DNA from: Nematostella vectensis
Taxonomy: Eukaryota > Cnidaria > Anthozoa > Actiniaria > Edwardsiidae
Assembly (NCBI RefSeq): GCF_932526225.1
Contig: NC_064035.1
Location: forward strand, 15,920,469-15,984,468
DNA: 64,000 bases
Reading direction: 5' to 3'
Shown piece after piece: positions 1 to 15,000 of this stretch (positions are counted from its first letter, which is position 1; each line of letters opens with the position of its first letter). Both the position numbers and the translations under genes were made by a program. The notes under the pieces are model-generated. The model did no database searches. It was not told the DNA's origin and was given only the letters and a program-made list of their open reading frames with translations.

Positions 1-6
1 ATTTAC

Positions 7-3000
7 CTGTTTTCGATATCGGCTGTTAGCTGCTCAAGTTCACGGACATGCTGCATCTCTTTGTTTAGTTTCTCCTCCTCGAACTTGGCCCTCGTCTCCT
101 CAATTCTATCAGTGTACCCTTGTTCTGTCTCCACCATTCTGCGCTCGAAGTCGACCTTCAGCGCCTCAAGCTCTGCAAGGTGCCCTTTTCTGAGTGTGAC
201 ACGCTGCTGTTCCATTTCATCCCTTAGCTCCTGAAGTTGATGCGCATGCTCTTGCGCCGAGGAGTTGTGCGCACCTTCGAGGTCAGCCCGCAAGCTCTCA
301 ATCTTTTGATACTCTCGAGCCATCTTTCTGTTCATTTCCTCTATCTCAGCCATGTGGGACTGCCTCATCTGGTTCTTTGCCTCGTCTGCCTGGACCATCA
401 GTTGGTTGAGCTCATCTCGAAGTCGCATCATTTCGGATGCATGCTTCTGTGCAAGGTCGTCTAAGGTCGCCACAGTAAACTCCTCTTTCTCTTCTTCAAG
501 GGCCTGTTTTAATTCCTCTATTTCTTTGGTGTACTTTTCTAAGAACTGCTTTTCAAGCTCTACGAGTTTCTCGGCATATTCTTGTTTCAGAATGTCCCCG
601 AACTCGATGAGCTCCCCTTGGCGTTTCTTCTCTTGGAGTTCTTCGCTACCCTTTAGCTCAGTCTGGAGTTGCTGTTCATTCTGATTTTGCAGGTCTTGAT
701 GCAATCGGAGCATCTTCTCACTTAGCTCAAGTGTGTGATTCTCCTTCATGGTTTTCATATCCACTTCCATCTGTCGGTAGCAAATTTTAACCAAAAGCAG
801 TTTAATCAAGTTGTTCAAACCAATTATTCTAAATTTCAAGGATGTAAAAAATAATAACGAAGCTGTGGATTTCGCATTATTCTATTTTGCAAATATAAAT
901 AAAAAAATTGAAATATTTGCATACAACGCTATCAGTGTCACCAAGGCAAAAGCATCCAGCGCCTTGACCGCGCCTATAAATAAACGTTAGGGCAACTATC
1001 GGACTTTATGCTGAACGGTCTCTGACATTCCAGGACAACATAAATTACACTTCAATGGTGTAGAGGAGGCCTTCACATAACGCCATTTTCGTTATTGTAA
1101 TATGCACTTTCGTTGCAGTAATAACAAACCTGATTCAATTGTTGTCTCAGTTGCCCAATCTCACGACTGCGCTGTTTTTCCAAGGCGTCTAGCTTGTCCT
1201 GCCATAGCTCCTCGGTCTCTAAGCGGGCTGTCTCGACTTTGATAGCATACTCAGCCAACATACGGGCCTCAAGTTCCACCAGCTCATCACGATGCGCCTG
1301 CTCCAGGCGGGAGGTTACCGCGTTCACTATTTCTTGGTGTCTTTGGCTCAGATCTAAAGAAATAAGGTAGGGTTTAAAAAGGTAAATCAAATCGTAATTT
1401 TCATATCGAAGGTTTTAAATTTTAGTACACAGAAGACATCGTATACCTATTTTTCTGGAAGGGAAATAGCCAACAAAAATGTTGCCAGTTAAACCAGTGT
1501 GTAGGTCGCGTGTGAGGATAAAGGAAATAATCAAATCTGTTACAATATGTATCTAATAAAAAGGGTTATACCGCACAGGACTGAGCGGTACTCATAACGA
1601 TTAAAATAACATTAAAACGACGGCAACACCGTACCTTTTGCTTTTCTTCTATGATGATTGATGGAGCTAATAACGAACAGTGCCATTAAACCTGAGCTAG
1701 CTCATATGCCTCTATCTTATACAACGGTCAAAACTGGAGGTTTGGCCTCACGTTCACCTGCAGGTTCAAGATCATTTGTTCCTAATGCGTCTCCCGCAGG
1801 GATATTCGATACAATGTAATATATTCAGGAAATGGCCAAATGATATGACACCACCGGGGGAGATATCTATTTTGCATCCTTTTGATTGCTTTTGCTAGGC
1901 GCTTTGATTCGTTTAAATGGGACCTGGCAGAGGAAGCTAAACGATGTCTCGGTCGTTATTTGTTATAAGTAACTAATTATGTTTCTTTTTAAAGGGGGGA
2001 GTTACCGTCCAATTAGATGTCCAATAGTCTGCCGCTAACATTTCCATAGAAAAATGAAAAAAACCCGAGATATATGGGGGATTTCTAGAGGTTGATTAAG
2101 ACAGGAATCCCACAGAAACACTCCCAAATTTGTGCAAACTACTTGTAATTTCGATAAAAGTCTTGATCTTTGGTCACTCATGAGTCGTTTGTTGGCTGCC
2201 TAAGCCGCCTTTCTATGGTATGCCTTGTATCAGACATTGTATCTGCACTCTTGTAATTCAGCGTTCCAGCTGCAAGGAGGGTGAAACGCTACCCAAGCAT
2301 CTTTTCATTCAAATTATTACAGGCAACATACCGTCTCTAAGTTCCTCCATTTCTTGCGCATGTTGCTCACTCAACTCATCCATGTCGCTCGACTGCTGGC
2401 GCTCAAGAACCCCCTTCATCGTGGACACCTGTTTCTTTCTCTCCGCCTCCAGCTGGTTTCTCAGGGTCTCGAGGCGCTTCTCAAATTCCCCATTCATGCG
2501 CGTCACCTGGAAATTCAAAGGCTAAACGTAAACTCTCTGGGTATTCAAGCCCTGTGCAAACAGCACCAGCATCGTCCAGCATTGCTGGCGAGGTACATAC
2601 TGTTGTTCTAGTTGATGTCAGTCAAGCGTGATTTCGCCAGCAGAGACTCTCGTGCAAACAATGGGCACAATAATTTTGTTTAAGTGTCCGACGTACAACA
2701 CAACGCAACATGCCTTAAAAACGGTACAACATTGTGGGATGAAAACACGCAATGCCGTTGTTTATATACACTATGGTACGTGTTTTGGGTTTTGCAGCGA
2801 AACAACTATCCCAACCTAGCCCAGTACAAGACTGGGTGTTGGGCAGCCTATCACTTTCAAACTTGACAACTTAAACCTCCGTTACAGATGCACCAAGTCT
2901 TTGTTTGCATGAATAAGGAGAGGTAATATCGTGCTAGACATACTCTTATTATTTAACACGAATCACGTGAGATAAGACAAATTCGAGGTACAGAAATGTA

Positions 3001-6000
3001 CGCGCCTAGCCTCTGAGTTCAGTCAAAAGACTTGATGTCAAACAACTTTTAAGTTAAAAGTATCCTTAAAAGTCAAATTGTCGTATCAACGTAAGACTTC
3101 AAGACGTACTTGTTATCCGGGCTCGTGCACTCTCCAACAGGGGTAATTTTACGACTGAAACGTTGTAAGGGAGTTCAGTACCAAACTACATTGGGAAGTT
3201 CAACTTGAGCTTAGTACGACTTTTTCACTAGGTCCAGGTTTGCTTCTGAAGACGTAATGCTTATGGTATTGGAGTCTTCGACGGCTCCTTGTAACCCATA
3301 ACCTCTTGGTCTAAACCTCTTGTTTATCTTTGGGTTGAAATCTGACAGGTTTTCTGTAGCATTTGTTTGCATATTAATCAAGGCCCACCCGTCACTGTCA
3401 CTTTCGCTATTGAATTTCGACTTTGCTACCATTATCGCTATTAGTGTGAATACAATAATTTTTCTTGTTACAGAGTATAGCATAAATTTACAAAATAGAA
3501 TAATACGAAAGGACAAAAAGTTTTGGGTACCACTTTGTTGTAAATATCTTCGAACCAGAAATAGTAAATGTGTTATTCAGTACCATAGTACATCTATACA
3601 AACAACAGACATTCAGATTACGCAGCAGTATATCAACATTTCCTCTGTCCATGGGAATCTAGGAAATTGTGAACTGAAGAAGCGGGAAGTCAAATTAATC
3701 TTTACAACACTTCGCATGTTTACCACTGTTCCCTTGGCGACGATGCACCTGTAAAACTTAAGTTTTTGTCTGGCTTATGCCTCACGCCTAATCTATATGC
3801 ACATCATCCAATTCGTGTACAATAACACTTGATGAAAGTTAAAACTAAAACATCTGCATATACATTTTAGATAGAAGTTATCTACACACATACACACTGT
3901 TCCCTAGCCTTTAAATCGAGAAAGTCACAGGGGAGGGGGGATGGCTAAACTAACAAAATAATAAAATGCAAATAATGTAAAATAACTCTATATTCGGTCT
4001 TGAAACCGAAAGGCCAATATTATTCACGACATTTAATTCATCTACATCTAAAGGTAACTGCGCTGTTCCCATTCAAATAAATCATATTCCAGTTGTAAAC
4101 AAATGAACTGATTGCCAAATGAATAGGCTGTGACATAGCCGAGTGCGTAGAATAATATTCCATCAACTTATGCAAACAGACAAAAGTCGCAAAATAAACG
4201 AATGCGATCTCAATAATGCGAGATGTAACTTTAATCGTTGTTGGTTTGTCATCTCTGTAGGAAATCATTACTATCATAAATATCAAAGCATTTGCAGTAA
4301 CAAACTCAAACAGGGCATAAAATAATTCTCAACGTAATTCACAGAGACAAAAGATATTATTATCAACATAGCATAACGGAACTGAAAACAATAATGATAA
4401 ACTTAAGTCTCTTAACAAAATTCATAAATTCAGTATTCAGCAAATCACACGCAATCGCATTAAAGAGTTGTTGAAATTACCAAACAGGGAAAAAATAGAA
4501 TTATAAAAACTCAAATAAAGCGAAGAATTTTGCAACATTCAAAATCAAGTACCCAGAGAGTTAAGGGTGCAATAAAGTATTTACCTGTAAAACTGCTTCA
4601 AATTTTTCCCGCGATCAGCTTTTCTCTAGAACGGTCAAAGGCCATTCTTTGCAATAGTATGCAAAGAGCGCAAAAACAGCTCACGTGTGACTGAATCGTT
4701 TCGCTTCGTGGTTTTGGGATGTTTGCAAAAGTAGAACCCTGAGTCTGACACTTTTGAATTGGACTGTCCAATAGGGAGATGTCTCCCAAGCGCTGGGATA
4801 AAATCTTAGATTTATGATAAGAAAGAGGGTAATAAGACCACAAAGTGTTCGGTCACCCGCGCGGCAAAATCACGATACTGAGTGATGCCCGGTGAATGCA
4901 CACTAATGACGCGTCGCTTAAGAACAATAAAAATCCAACCTAAAATTATCAACCGCCACGCGACTCACAAAAGAAAAGCGCGCAAACAAAATCCCGTTTA
5001 AAATCATAAGCGCCCTGTCAAAACATTTACTTGACTATAGTTCCTATCGACCAATGTCTGATGTTGTTCTTATGAATGGGACAGGTGGCGAAATGGGGAA
5101 GGCTTTTCTAACGGGCTTTCTCATTGGCTCGATTCAATGTTCTGCCATTCAAATTTGGTTTGAATGGTGGCAGCGTGATGGTTCGTGACTTTCGTTTCGC
5201 TCCCTCCCCCTGTGAAAATATTACAAGAACATAACATATAACTTCATTACATACAATAGTATATTATAAATTTAACTTGAGAAGTCTATCCAGCATGACA
5301 GTTAAGCTACAAGTTCAATAAATTTTCATTCGAGCAAATACTTGAGATATTCTGAAGTCAAATAAAAGCGATAATCCGCCATCTACAATATATTAAACAA
5401 CCAACAGTACCAGACTTTCCCACTGGAAAAACAATATATATACTATGTTCTGTCAATGGGAAATAACGATACCGTAAACGCCAAGTTTTATTCGGTGTAA
5501 AATCATTCCAAGCTTTATCTCAAAGTAGAACAAGCTCTAACCTTGAAACACTTGCGTTCTGCGAGAGAATCGACCATCCAAAGAGAGAGATCGTACCACG
5601 AATCCATGGCGGCTATCTCAGGCCGTCGTTTCTTCCATTCCATACATTATAAATAACAGAAACAGCTCCGAGTGCCCAGCCAAGCATACAATCGCCAGCA
5701 ACACACTACCGATACGCCGATCGATCGGCCTCTTCAAGCTTATTGCTAAAACCATGACGATCAGACCAGAGGGAGGGATTTATGAGTGCATCCAAGCTTT
5801 TACTGGTCATCGCAAGGAAAACTGCGATGCTGTTTTGGCAGTCTTGGAGTTTTAGTGAGTGGAGCAAGGCGAAATGCGTACCCCCTCCTGCCGTATGGCC
5901 GCCGTGTGATCACTGCTATTTATAAGTCAATAGCGTGAATGTAAATGAGCGGATGTGGTATCGAAATCGTTGTCATTCAATAGCAAATAATCCCGTTTTA

Positions 6001-9000
6001 TCTCGCATAGGTGTCTCTAAGTAAGAAAGTAGTTTTGGTTTGATTTTTTTTCCTGATACTGATACAAAACCAGTTATGAGAATAGTGAATGTTAGAATTT
6101 AAACGGAGGGTTGTGAAATAGACGACTTTAATGAACTTTATTCTTATTATGAAGTTATTTAGGGATGCTGCATTACAATTCTCAAATATCAAACGGGTTT
6201 TTGTGAAATAATAACCAAAATAAGTGTATCTGATGTTTTTGTCTGGTACTGATACGAATATGAGACATGACAATGGTGCAAGTTGGACATTAGAAAGAAT
6301 ATCGTGAATTGAAATAAAATACTGATATATATATATATAGGGACAAAAAGAGATCATTCAATAGTTCTCCTATGCTCAAGGCTAAGATGGTAATGGATGT
6401 CAAGGAAGTAAAAGTTTCGGCGCATCTTAGATTTACGATAATGACCAAAGTATCTAGAGGCAACGGAAGAGCAACGGTAAATATTGTTTGACAAAGAGAT
6501 ACAATTAGTGGCAGTTGTATATTAAAAAGACAGTACTTTGTTTTAGTCATAACCAAATGATATAACATGAAAACAGGCAGCGGTTTCTCCTTCACACACA
6601 CAACCGTGACAAGTGGAGAATAAAGTGTTTTCGTCATGCGCGTGTTACACGTGTACAACGGCATATCCCCAACTAACGAACAAGCGGCCTATGTCACACC
6701 CACTAGTGTGACAAATGGATGATGCGTCAGCGGTCTATCCAAAGCGCCCAAGTATGACTCGTGGTGTGTAACAGCAGATTCTCCCTCACGAACTTGCGTG
6801 ACATGAAAAATGTATACACCGGTCTCTCTATCACACACACTCTGGCGTGACATGTAGATTGTATACAGCGGTCTCCTCACACGCAATTGCGTGACATGTA
6901 GATTGTATACAGCGGTCTCCCCACACGCACAAGCGTGACATGTACATTGTATATAGCAGTTTCACCATCATCTACTCGCTTGACACATATAACGCGTCTA
7001 CACCATACTCTCCCTCACACAAAAGCGTGACACGTGTATACAGTAGACTCTCCTTTGCGTACCCGAGTGATAATGTAAAGCTATGGCTCAAGGAGGAGGA
7101 TAGTTGGGGGAGGGGGGGTACTCTGAGATCAAGGTCATCACAACCTGAATATGCCCAACAAAACTGAATTTTGCGAACTCTTATTAAGCTATAGATGCAT
7201 GAGCTTTCATTTTTTCTATGTGTTTTTCTCGTTAGCTGTTTTTTTTTTGTTTTTTCTCGTTTGAAAAACGATAAGAAAATAACGCATGATGTGATGGTGG
7301 TGTTGATGTGATAAAATGGGAAACATAAGTTCTAGAAACGGAGTGATGTGATTATATCAAGAAAAGAGAAAATAACAACAAAGAATAAAAAAGTTCAGTC
7401 TGGGAAAAGAAAAGGCAAAGAAACAGACAACACGCGCGCAGACGGCAAAACACAAACAACGAGTTAATTCTATCAAACGTTTATGACTTTTTATTCAATT
7501 CTATCAAACTTTACAAATTGATAAACCTGTGTATTTTATTGAGGTTAGCAACAGTCTCAAGGTAATTCACATTCACATTTTATTGGTTATCTCCATGCAG
7601 TTATTACGAAAGCAATAGCTTTCATCACATCCCAATTCAAAAATTACAACGTAATGATGAATTTTGTCATGCAATTTGTGAATTTTGTCATGCAATTTAT
7701 GTGTTTTAGATATGGATTTAGTCATGACATCAAAAATATATTTTTTGTTCATAAAATCTGCTTTGAAATATCATATTCTTTATAATCTTATTAGAGATTC
7801 ATCTCAAAATGTCGAGAATTTATTGACATGAACAATGAAGATCAGTTATCGATCATTAAATCATGCGTGACGGCCACGGTGTCACGCTTGGTTTGTAGCG
7901 TTTACGTCTGAGTTTAACGAGGGCAACCATAAACCGAGCTGTTAGGATATTACCCCTTGATTAAAAAAAGTTACTCTCTTGATTTCATTAATCTTTTAGT
8001 TTGTCTCTCTTAAAAGAAAACATTACTGTTAATTCTATTACACTCGTTTTCAGTCACACGGACACCCTTTCTTTCACGAGTCGCAACTGTGTTTTGGAGG
8101 ACGTCAATCATGACTTTTGAATTTTTCCAATTCTGCATCTTTCACATCTTCAGATCGATCACAACCAAACTAAATCAAAGAGGTTTGCCTTCTTATAGCT
8201 ACTGTCGCCGAGAAAATACCGAGAAACACAAAGCCAGCAATTGAATAAAGTTCGAATTGTTTCTTATCTTTGGGTTGTTGTTGGTTTTATACTGTATGCG
8301 CATGTTTCACTTGTCTGCTTTCATGACGCCTGGTGCTTTTCAGCGCTCTCTGATTAGTTAGCGGTCTAACGGTCGCTGTAACTGCGGAATGGCTTCTGTC
8401 ATCAAAAAACAGTCGCGACTCGGAAACGAAAAACACAAGGTGCACGTGTGACAAAAAACGAGTATAACTAAATGGAAATCAGGTTACTTTCAGTAAAGTT
8501 TGGGATTTGTTCTGTTATTTGTTTATTTTACGTTACGAACACGACACACAAACGCTGGACTTTATGCGATAGCAAACACACAGCTTTACGAGCGCGTAAA
8601 CTATGGCTGCCCTTGTTTTACCCAGACTGAACGACTCGGCACAAATAAAATATGATGCTAGTAGCTATTAATATTAACAACATGACAAGTATGGCAACCG
8701 GTGTTCCAGGAAAATGATCCTTAGTAAGCACCATAAGCTAATATAATATAGTTATAAAGCTAATATCTCCAAAATAAAGAATTTGAGTTCCAAATATTGT
8801 CAAACAATCTTCAAATTATAATATTTTCTATCTAATTTATACTACAAAACACAACATAGAAAGCTATCAAAAATCCTTTAAATTATCCAAAGCCATCCCT
8901 TAAATTCTACCCAAATTCCCGTACGCAGACCTTTCCGCACCCTACCCTGCCCTGAAAGATCAAAAGTCCCCCCACAGCACCTGTTCCTGGTGTCTGGCGA

Positions 9001-12000
9001 CCACACCCTGCATCTCTCGAGAGTAGTGGTCCTCTAGTCGGCTCTCAAGCTGTCCCATTTGCTGGCGGTAGTCGGAGTCCATGTCGACACGCAGTCGCTC
9101 AAGTGACGAGGAGAACTCTAGCTCTTTCTGCTGGAATTCGCGCTCCCATTCCTGCAGACGCTGCTCCTTATGCTGCATCTCCTGCTCCAGCAGCTCCTTC
9201 TCGTGCAACAACTGTTCCTCCTTGATCAGCAGCTTCTGCTCAATGTCGCTCAGCTCGTCCTGTAAGACAAGATTATCAATCAAGGTGGATAGGAGATCCA
9301 CCCCCCGTTCCAACTCCCCAAACAATCAATGACAGTCAGTAAGGGAGCTAAAAGCTCCACTCCCACTTCTCTGCAAGCACCACTCCAACTTCTCTGCCCA
9401 TGTTTTATTACAGGGGGATGAAAAATCAAAGCACATTACTGCAAGATAAAGCATGCGAGCATAAAGATCTCCCTAGCATCCAACTTGGCAAGCGCAGACC
9501 ATTCTAACCAGCTTCACTCAAAGAGTACTCCAACTAACCTGCAAGTTTGACTTCTGCTTGATAAGCTCTTTCTCAAACATGTCTTTCTGCCTGATGATCT
9601 CATTCAGTTTGGCCTGTTTGATGAGCTGTTCCTGCAGCGCCGCCCTCTCCCTGTTTAGCTCACGCTCGAGTACCTCCTTCTGGCGGAGTTTCTCGTGCAA
9701 CTGCTCGCGCTCTTGACGCAGGTTCTCCTCCAGAGTGCTCTTCTCCTCCAGGATGTCTACATAGGAGTTCCGCTCGTTCTTCTGTTGCTCTAGCTGACGC
9801 ATCAAGTCATCTCGCTGGGTTTGAAGCGCGATGATCTGCCTTCCGAATACGTCTTGAAGGTCGTCCGATACGGAATCAGACGTCGAGATCCTGTCTTGCA
9901 GTTCCTGTACACCAATTACAGAGAACAGCTTATGAGAACATTGAGCTGCACGGCCAACACAGAGAATAGCTAATGAGAAAATTGTGCTGCACGGCCATTG
10001 TTGATCACGAGAGAAATGCAATGCTTTCTTCGGCTGTAACACGCTTATCAGAATGTGAGCCAATCAGAGAGCGTTTTAGAATCAGAACCAAATAGTAGAC
10101 AATCAGAAATCGCTTTACATATCCGTGCTAGTTGAACGGACAAATAGCCTGTAACACGCAGTAATACAATAAGAATTTTGAAACCGGATGCACGCAGGCT
10201 AGCAAACAGAGACCCAGCTAACAGAACCTTTACCTCATGTTCATCGGACTTAATTCAAACAAACAACGCGAAAACCCAGAAACGCGAATCGCCAAGTACT
10301 AAAACAAAGATAATTAAAAGCTTTGCTAGCATTTTACTTGTTTTGTTTGCAAACTAACAACTTGAATTGGGCTAAACCGTAGAAGATCGATTGACGTGGG
10401 TGACAAAGGCGCATGCGTACGCTCAACCCACATCGAAGACTTTTCTGAAAATACTAGCTTATATATACTTTACGGCTCTAACAAATGACCGTAGCGTAGC
10501 GCTCACAGGTCGATGACAAAGCCCTTTTATAGTACTAAGCTTTAACCGGAAGTTGAACACCGGAAGTTAACAGGATAATATAAGGATTGCTGTGTGGCAA
10601 AAGCACAGAAAGACCACAAAAAGTTAACGGATGATCTATCAGACCATCCAACCATCCGACGATGGAGTGACAAAGAAGTCCCTCCAACAACTCGTAAATG
10701 TTTTGCAAGCATTCACGAGTTAAAAATGATCAAATCTAAAATGAGTAAACTACCAACAAAAGCATAAATCGACACTTTCTTCAAGACGGTCACAATCGAA
10801 CATTAATGGGTTAACTTTCCAGCGTCAGAACGTTCTTTTGATCATTGTGACAACTAACAGTCGAGACCACGTAACAAAACCCCAGTAAAACACCAGGACA
10901 ATGCACGTGACATCTTGCCAGGAGCCAATCAGATGACACGCATAACGAAACGTCATCATTCGCTGTCTACGTGAGTGCAAAAAAAGGACCGGGTTCATCG
11001 TAAGGAAAAGTGAAGAAAGCTGAATTTTTTCTTCATTCACTATAAACGGCTAAAATAGGAACTCTAATTTTGAATTTCTTTTAGGGGAAATAATATCCGC
11101 CTAAATCGGCTGCAGAAAATGCTAACCATTCATGGGTCTACAGTGGAGTTAGCACAGAATTCGCTCAGTTATCCGAGTAGAATTATCTCAAAAGGGGAGT
11201 TATCGAGATTCTACTGTCTTTAAACAAATAGGCTGGAAAGACTTTGGAGTGAAGGGTTAGGGGTTGGATATGTTCTACACCCTAAAAGATGTCATCCACG
11301 TTTTATCCGCACCTGAATCATGCTTTCCTGCTGCTTGTACCGCTGCTGCAGAGAGACCTTCTCCTCCGCCAAGGAGTCGTTATTCTCCTTCAGAACCACC
11401 AGAAGTTTATTCTTCTCTTCACGAAGTTCTGATTCCGTGCGTTCCTTCTCAGCTAGTCGCTCTTGCAGCAGACTTACCTCCTGCAAGTGTATAACACTGG
11501 ATTAGTTTATCACAGGGCATTATACCCCTACTTCAGTACATGTCTAAGTATCATAGTTCGCGGTGTAAACATCACCAACGTTGTAAAAAAAATGTCATGT
11601 CAATTTTTTCTGTTTGCACACAATGCCCCATAATACTGTGAAGAAGTTGCAGACATTTTCGTATTTACATTGTGGTGCATTAAGTGGGACTCTGTCAGCA
11701 GTGCTGGACGTTATTATCAAAATGACATACATCATTGCCGGACATTCACAATGCTATGATGCCACGTACTTATTGGATGATAAGGTATATGACGTTTTGA
11801 GTTTTTTTTTTTCTCATAAAATAGGAGTTAAATAAGCTGAGCCTTTTTCCGAGAATTTGTCGCTGAGTAGATACTAAAAGGCACCCTAATGAAGAGATAA
11901 ATTTCCACTTTACGTTCCATGGACGATACCATCTGCAAGGCGCCGGAGACTAAGATTAAAGTACGGCAGCTCTTTACTGACTTTGTTCTAAAGTCTCAAT

Positions 12001-15000
12001 TGTAATTGGATTGTCTCAGTTGCAATTGGATTATCTCCCAGCGTCAGAACGTTATTTTGATCACTGTGACAACCAATAGTCGATACCACGTGACCAAGAC
12101 CCAGTAAAACACCGGGTCAAGGCACGTGACATCGTGCCAGGAGCCAATCAGATGACACGCATAACGAAACGTCATCACTCGCTGATTGTATTTTATTTTT
12201 CAGAGATCCGCATATAACAAAGAAATGCCGTGATGCTCAATAGATACAGTTATCTTTTGGGACCTTTGAGACTTCATAGATAAAAAAGAGGTATAATTTT
12301 ACATCCCTTTAGCTTCAATGACGACCAGGTAAAGATAGACAACTACGTAGCTCTGAGCAAGTCATTATTTAACTCGAGTATTTTCTCTTTAACCTGCTTG
12401 CAACCATTTACACGGTGATTTTAGAAACTTCATTTTATTATTTTGGTACCTGAACGCTTGGGAAAGCTAGATGCAGCCAAACGAAACAAGATTGCAGCAA
12501 CGACACAACGTATTGCCTAATTCTGCGCGGAAAAACACCGAGAAAGACTGCAAGCAAGCAAACAAGACGCTTTTTGTGGCCTAAGGCTTAGGCATAGGCT
12601 TAAAGTCTAACTTATGTCGAGCCTTCCCTCTATTTCGGACAACGAAACCTGTAAGCTCTTGGTCTTAGCTTACTGACTCGAAGCCTCCACTGTCTATCAC
12701 GGACAGCAATGCCTATAGGCATGGAGTCATAGCCTTTCATTTCGATCAAGGACAGTAAGACCCATAAGCATTAAATCTTACCTGTAATGAATCATAGCCT
12801 TCCCTCTCTATCACGGACAGCTGTAATTCCAACTGCTGCTTGCTTGTTTCCAGTGCACGCTCGCGGATCTCGTGCTCTCGCATATCCTTCATGAAGGCTG
12901 CACGTTCCTTCTCCCGTTCTTTCTTGAACTCACTAAGTTGTTGATTTAACTGCATTTCCACTGCATTCTTTTCACGGATGACATCTTCCATTTCTTGTAG
13001 CTTTTTCAGGATATCTGGTAGACCGGTGGGTTGAGATTCATCTTTGAGAACACAAGAGCAGAAAAAACGAAATTGTAAAAAATGCTGTAAACAAAAGGTT
13101 TGTCCAAGGCATTTTTTTTTACAAAGGAGGGTAGTATAATATGTGGACCAACTGGTCGTTGTGCCAGCCTGTGTGTCCTCGTACACATGGAATTTTGGGT
13201 TTTGCAATTGCCATATATGTGCGCACACAAATTTTTCTGTAAAAAGTATGTATTTTTGTCGCCATGTAATGTTACCCGTGCCAATGGTAAAAAAGAAATA
13301 AACGAAAAGGCAAAATAATTTTAAGCCGTTTAACCCAGAACCTCACCAGAATTTCCTTTAGAATCTTACCATCGAATCCAAGCCCAGGCGGAAGGCCTTC
13401 TACTTGATCAGCCTGAGACTGCATGACCTCTTCCTGGACCACCTCACGGATCTTCTGACTGATGAGCGGTTCCTGTATAGGCACCCTCTGGCGCTCTACC
13501 ATGCGGCGAGTCTCTGTTAAAACGGAAACCTCGTGCAACAGACGATCTCTCTCTTTTGTAACTCCGCCAAGCTCATCCCGCATGCCAGTGCACAGGTCCC
13601 GGAGTTTCGCTATCTCCTGTTCGCGCTCGTTAATTTGCTGTAAAAGCAGTTGCTGCATTTCGGCAATTCTTTCTTCGCTATCCCTGAGAATGTTGTCACG
13701 AATTCGAGCAAGTTCTTGCTGCTTTTCTTCAGTTATCTGGTGTAATTTCTGATCCATGGCTGCTGTAGAAATACTGTCCTCGTCGTCGCGTGCTTGGCCT
13801 TTTTCCTTTCTTACTTCGTCCAATTCATTCTGATGTCTCTGTAAAATCTCCTCCATTATACCCATGAATTCCTTCTCTTTCACAGCACTAAGCTCATCCA
13901 TCTCTTTGTCATGTTTCTCCTCCAGGTCTCTCAGCTGCTCTTTCAGTGAATTCACTTCCAACTCATGCTCTTCTCGTATCATCTCCAAGCGCGAATCAAC
14001 ATTCATCTCTGCTCCTGATTCTTGTTGCTCCATTAACTCCTGCACCTGCCTCTTAAGTTTACCAATCTGAATCATTTTCTCCTCTTTATCGGAGGAGAGC
14101 TGTTTGATCTTTTGATTTAGAGCGGTTAATGCTTCCTTGTGGCTAGCGCTGGCATTCTCAAGCTCTTGTTCATATGCCTCCTTGATTCCTGTTATTCTAG
14201 CTTCACAAGTCCGTTCTGTCTCTGCATTTTTTGCCTCCGACTGCAGAAGCAAGTTTTCAATGTTTTTGTAGCGCTCTAGCTGGTTTTTCAATGACTCGAA
14301 TGCGTCGCTCGGCTCACTGGCTTCAACCTCATCTTTTTCTTTAAGCAATGTATCAAGCTTTTCCTTCAAGTCGGTAATCTCATTCTCGTACCTCTGCTGT
14401 TGCTCTCTGTGCTCGTTCAACAAGTCCTGAATCTCATCTTGATGCCTGGAGGATTCGTTTCCCATTTCCAGGACCAGCTGTTTCTCAAGCTCGGCGGTTT
14501 GTTCTTGCTGTTTGCGGAGGTTTTCATTGAAGACAGAGACCTCTGAGTCGTGCTCGTCTTCAAAGCTCGTAAGGTTATCATTCAACTCGGAGATAATTCC
14601 ATCTTTTTTCTTCAGTTCCTGCTTGAGTTCAGTTATTTCCTCGGTCAAGATTGTAATTTTCTCGTCCTTGGATGCAACACTAGCCTCTATTTCACTTTCT
14701 ACCTCTTCCCGCCCTCTTAGCAGCTCGGCATTAATATTCGTTGTCTCTATTAATGCTGCATCTTTTTCTTTCAAAATACCCTCCAGCTTTGATATCTGAT
14801 CTTTGTGGGATCGCAATTCAACTTCGATCTCTTTTTGTTTACTTTTATTCAACATTTCGAGCTCTTCAAATTGGTTTTCATGTTCTAGAAGCAAGCGATC
14901 TTTTTCTGATACCATAACTTTAAGGCTTGCTAGATCCTCTTCAAACGTTTCCCTCGCCTCATCGAGTTGGTGCTCGAGCTCATTATTTAAATCCATCTGT

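Larger units (their letters stand above)
2507..8980. other. 6.5-kb intron between exons 10 and 11 of the coiled-coil gene
   Basis: Flanking exons join in phase 0 without needing a further exon. Within it are a possible short secreted ORF (3211-3483), a GC-richer stretch at about 4.6-5.9 kb with a TATA box and a micro-ORF, and a 44-bp minisatellite at 6576-7055. A possible non-coding first exon on the minus strand ends at 4585 with the donor ACAG/GTAAAT. It reads only a 15-codon ORF, so it was not called as coding. The remainder is AT-rich with no supported gene. Confidence 0.5.
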
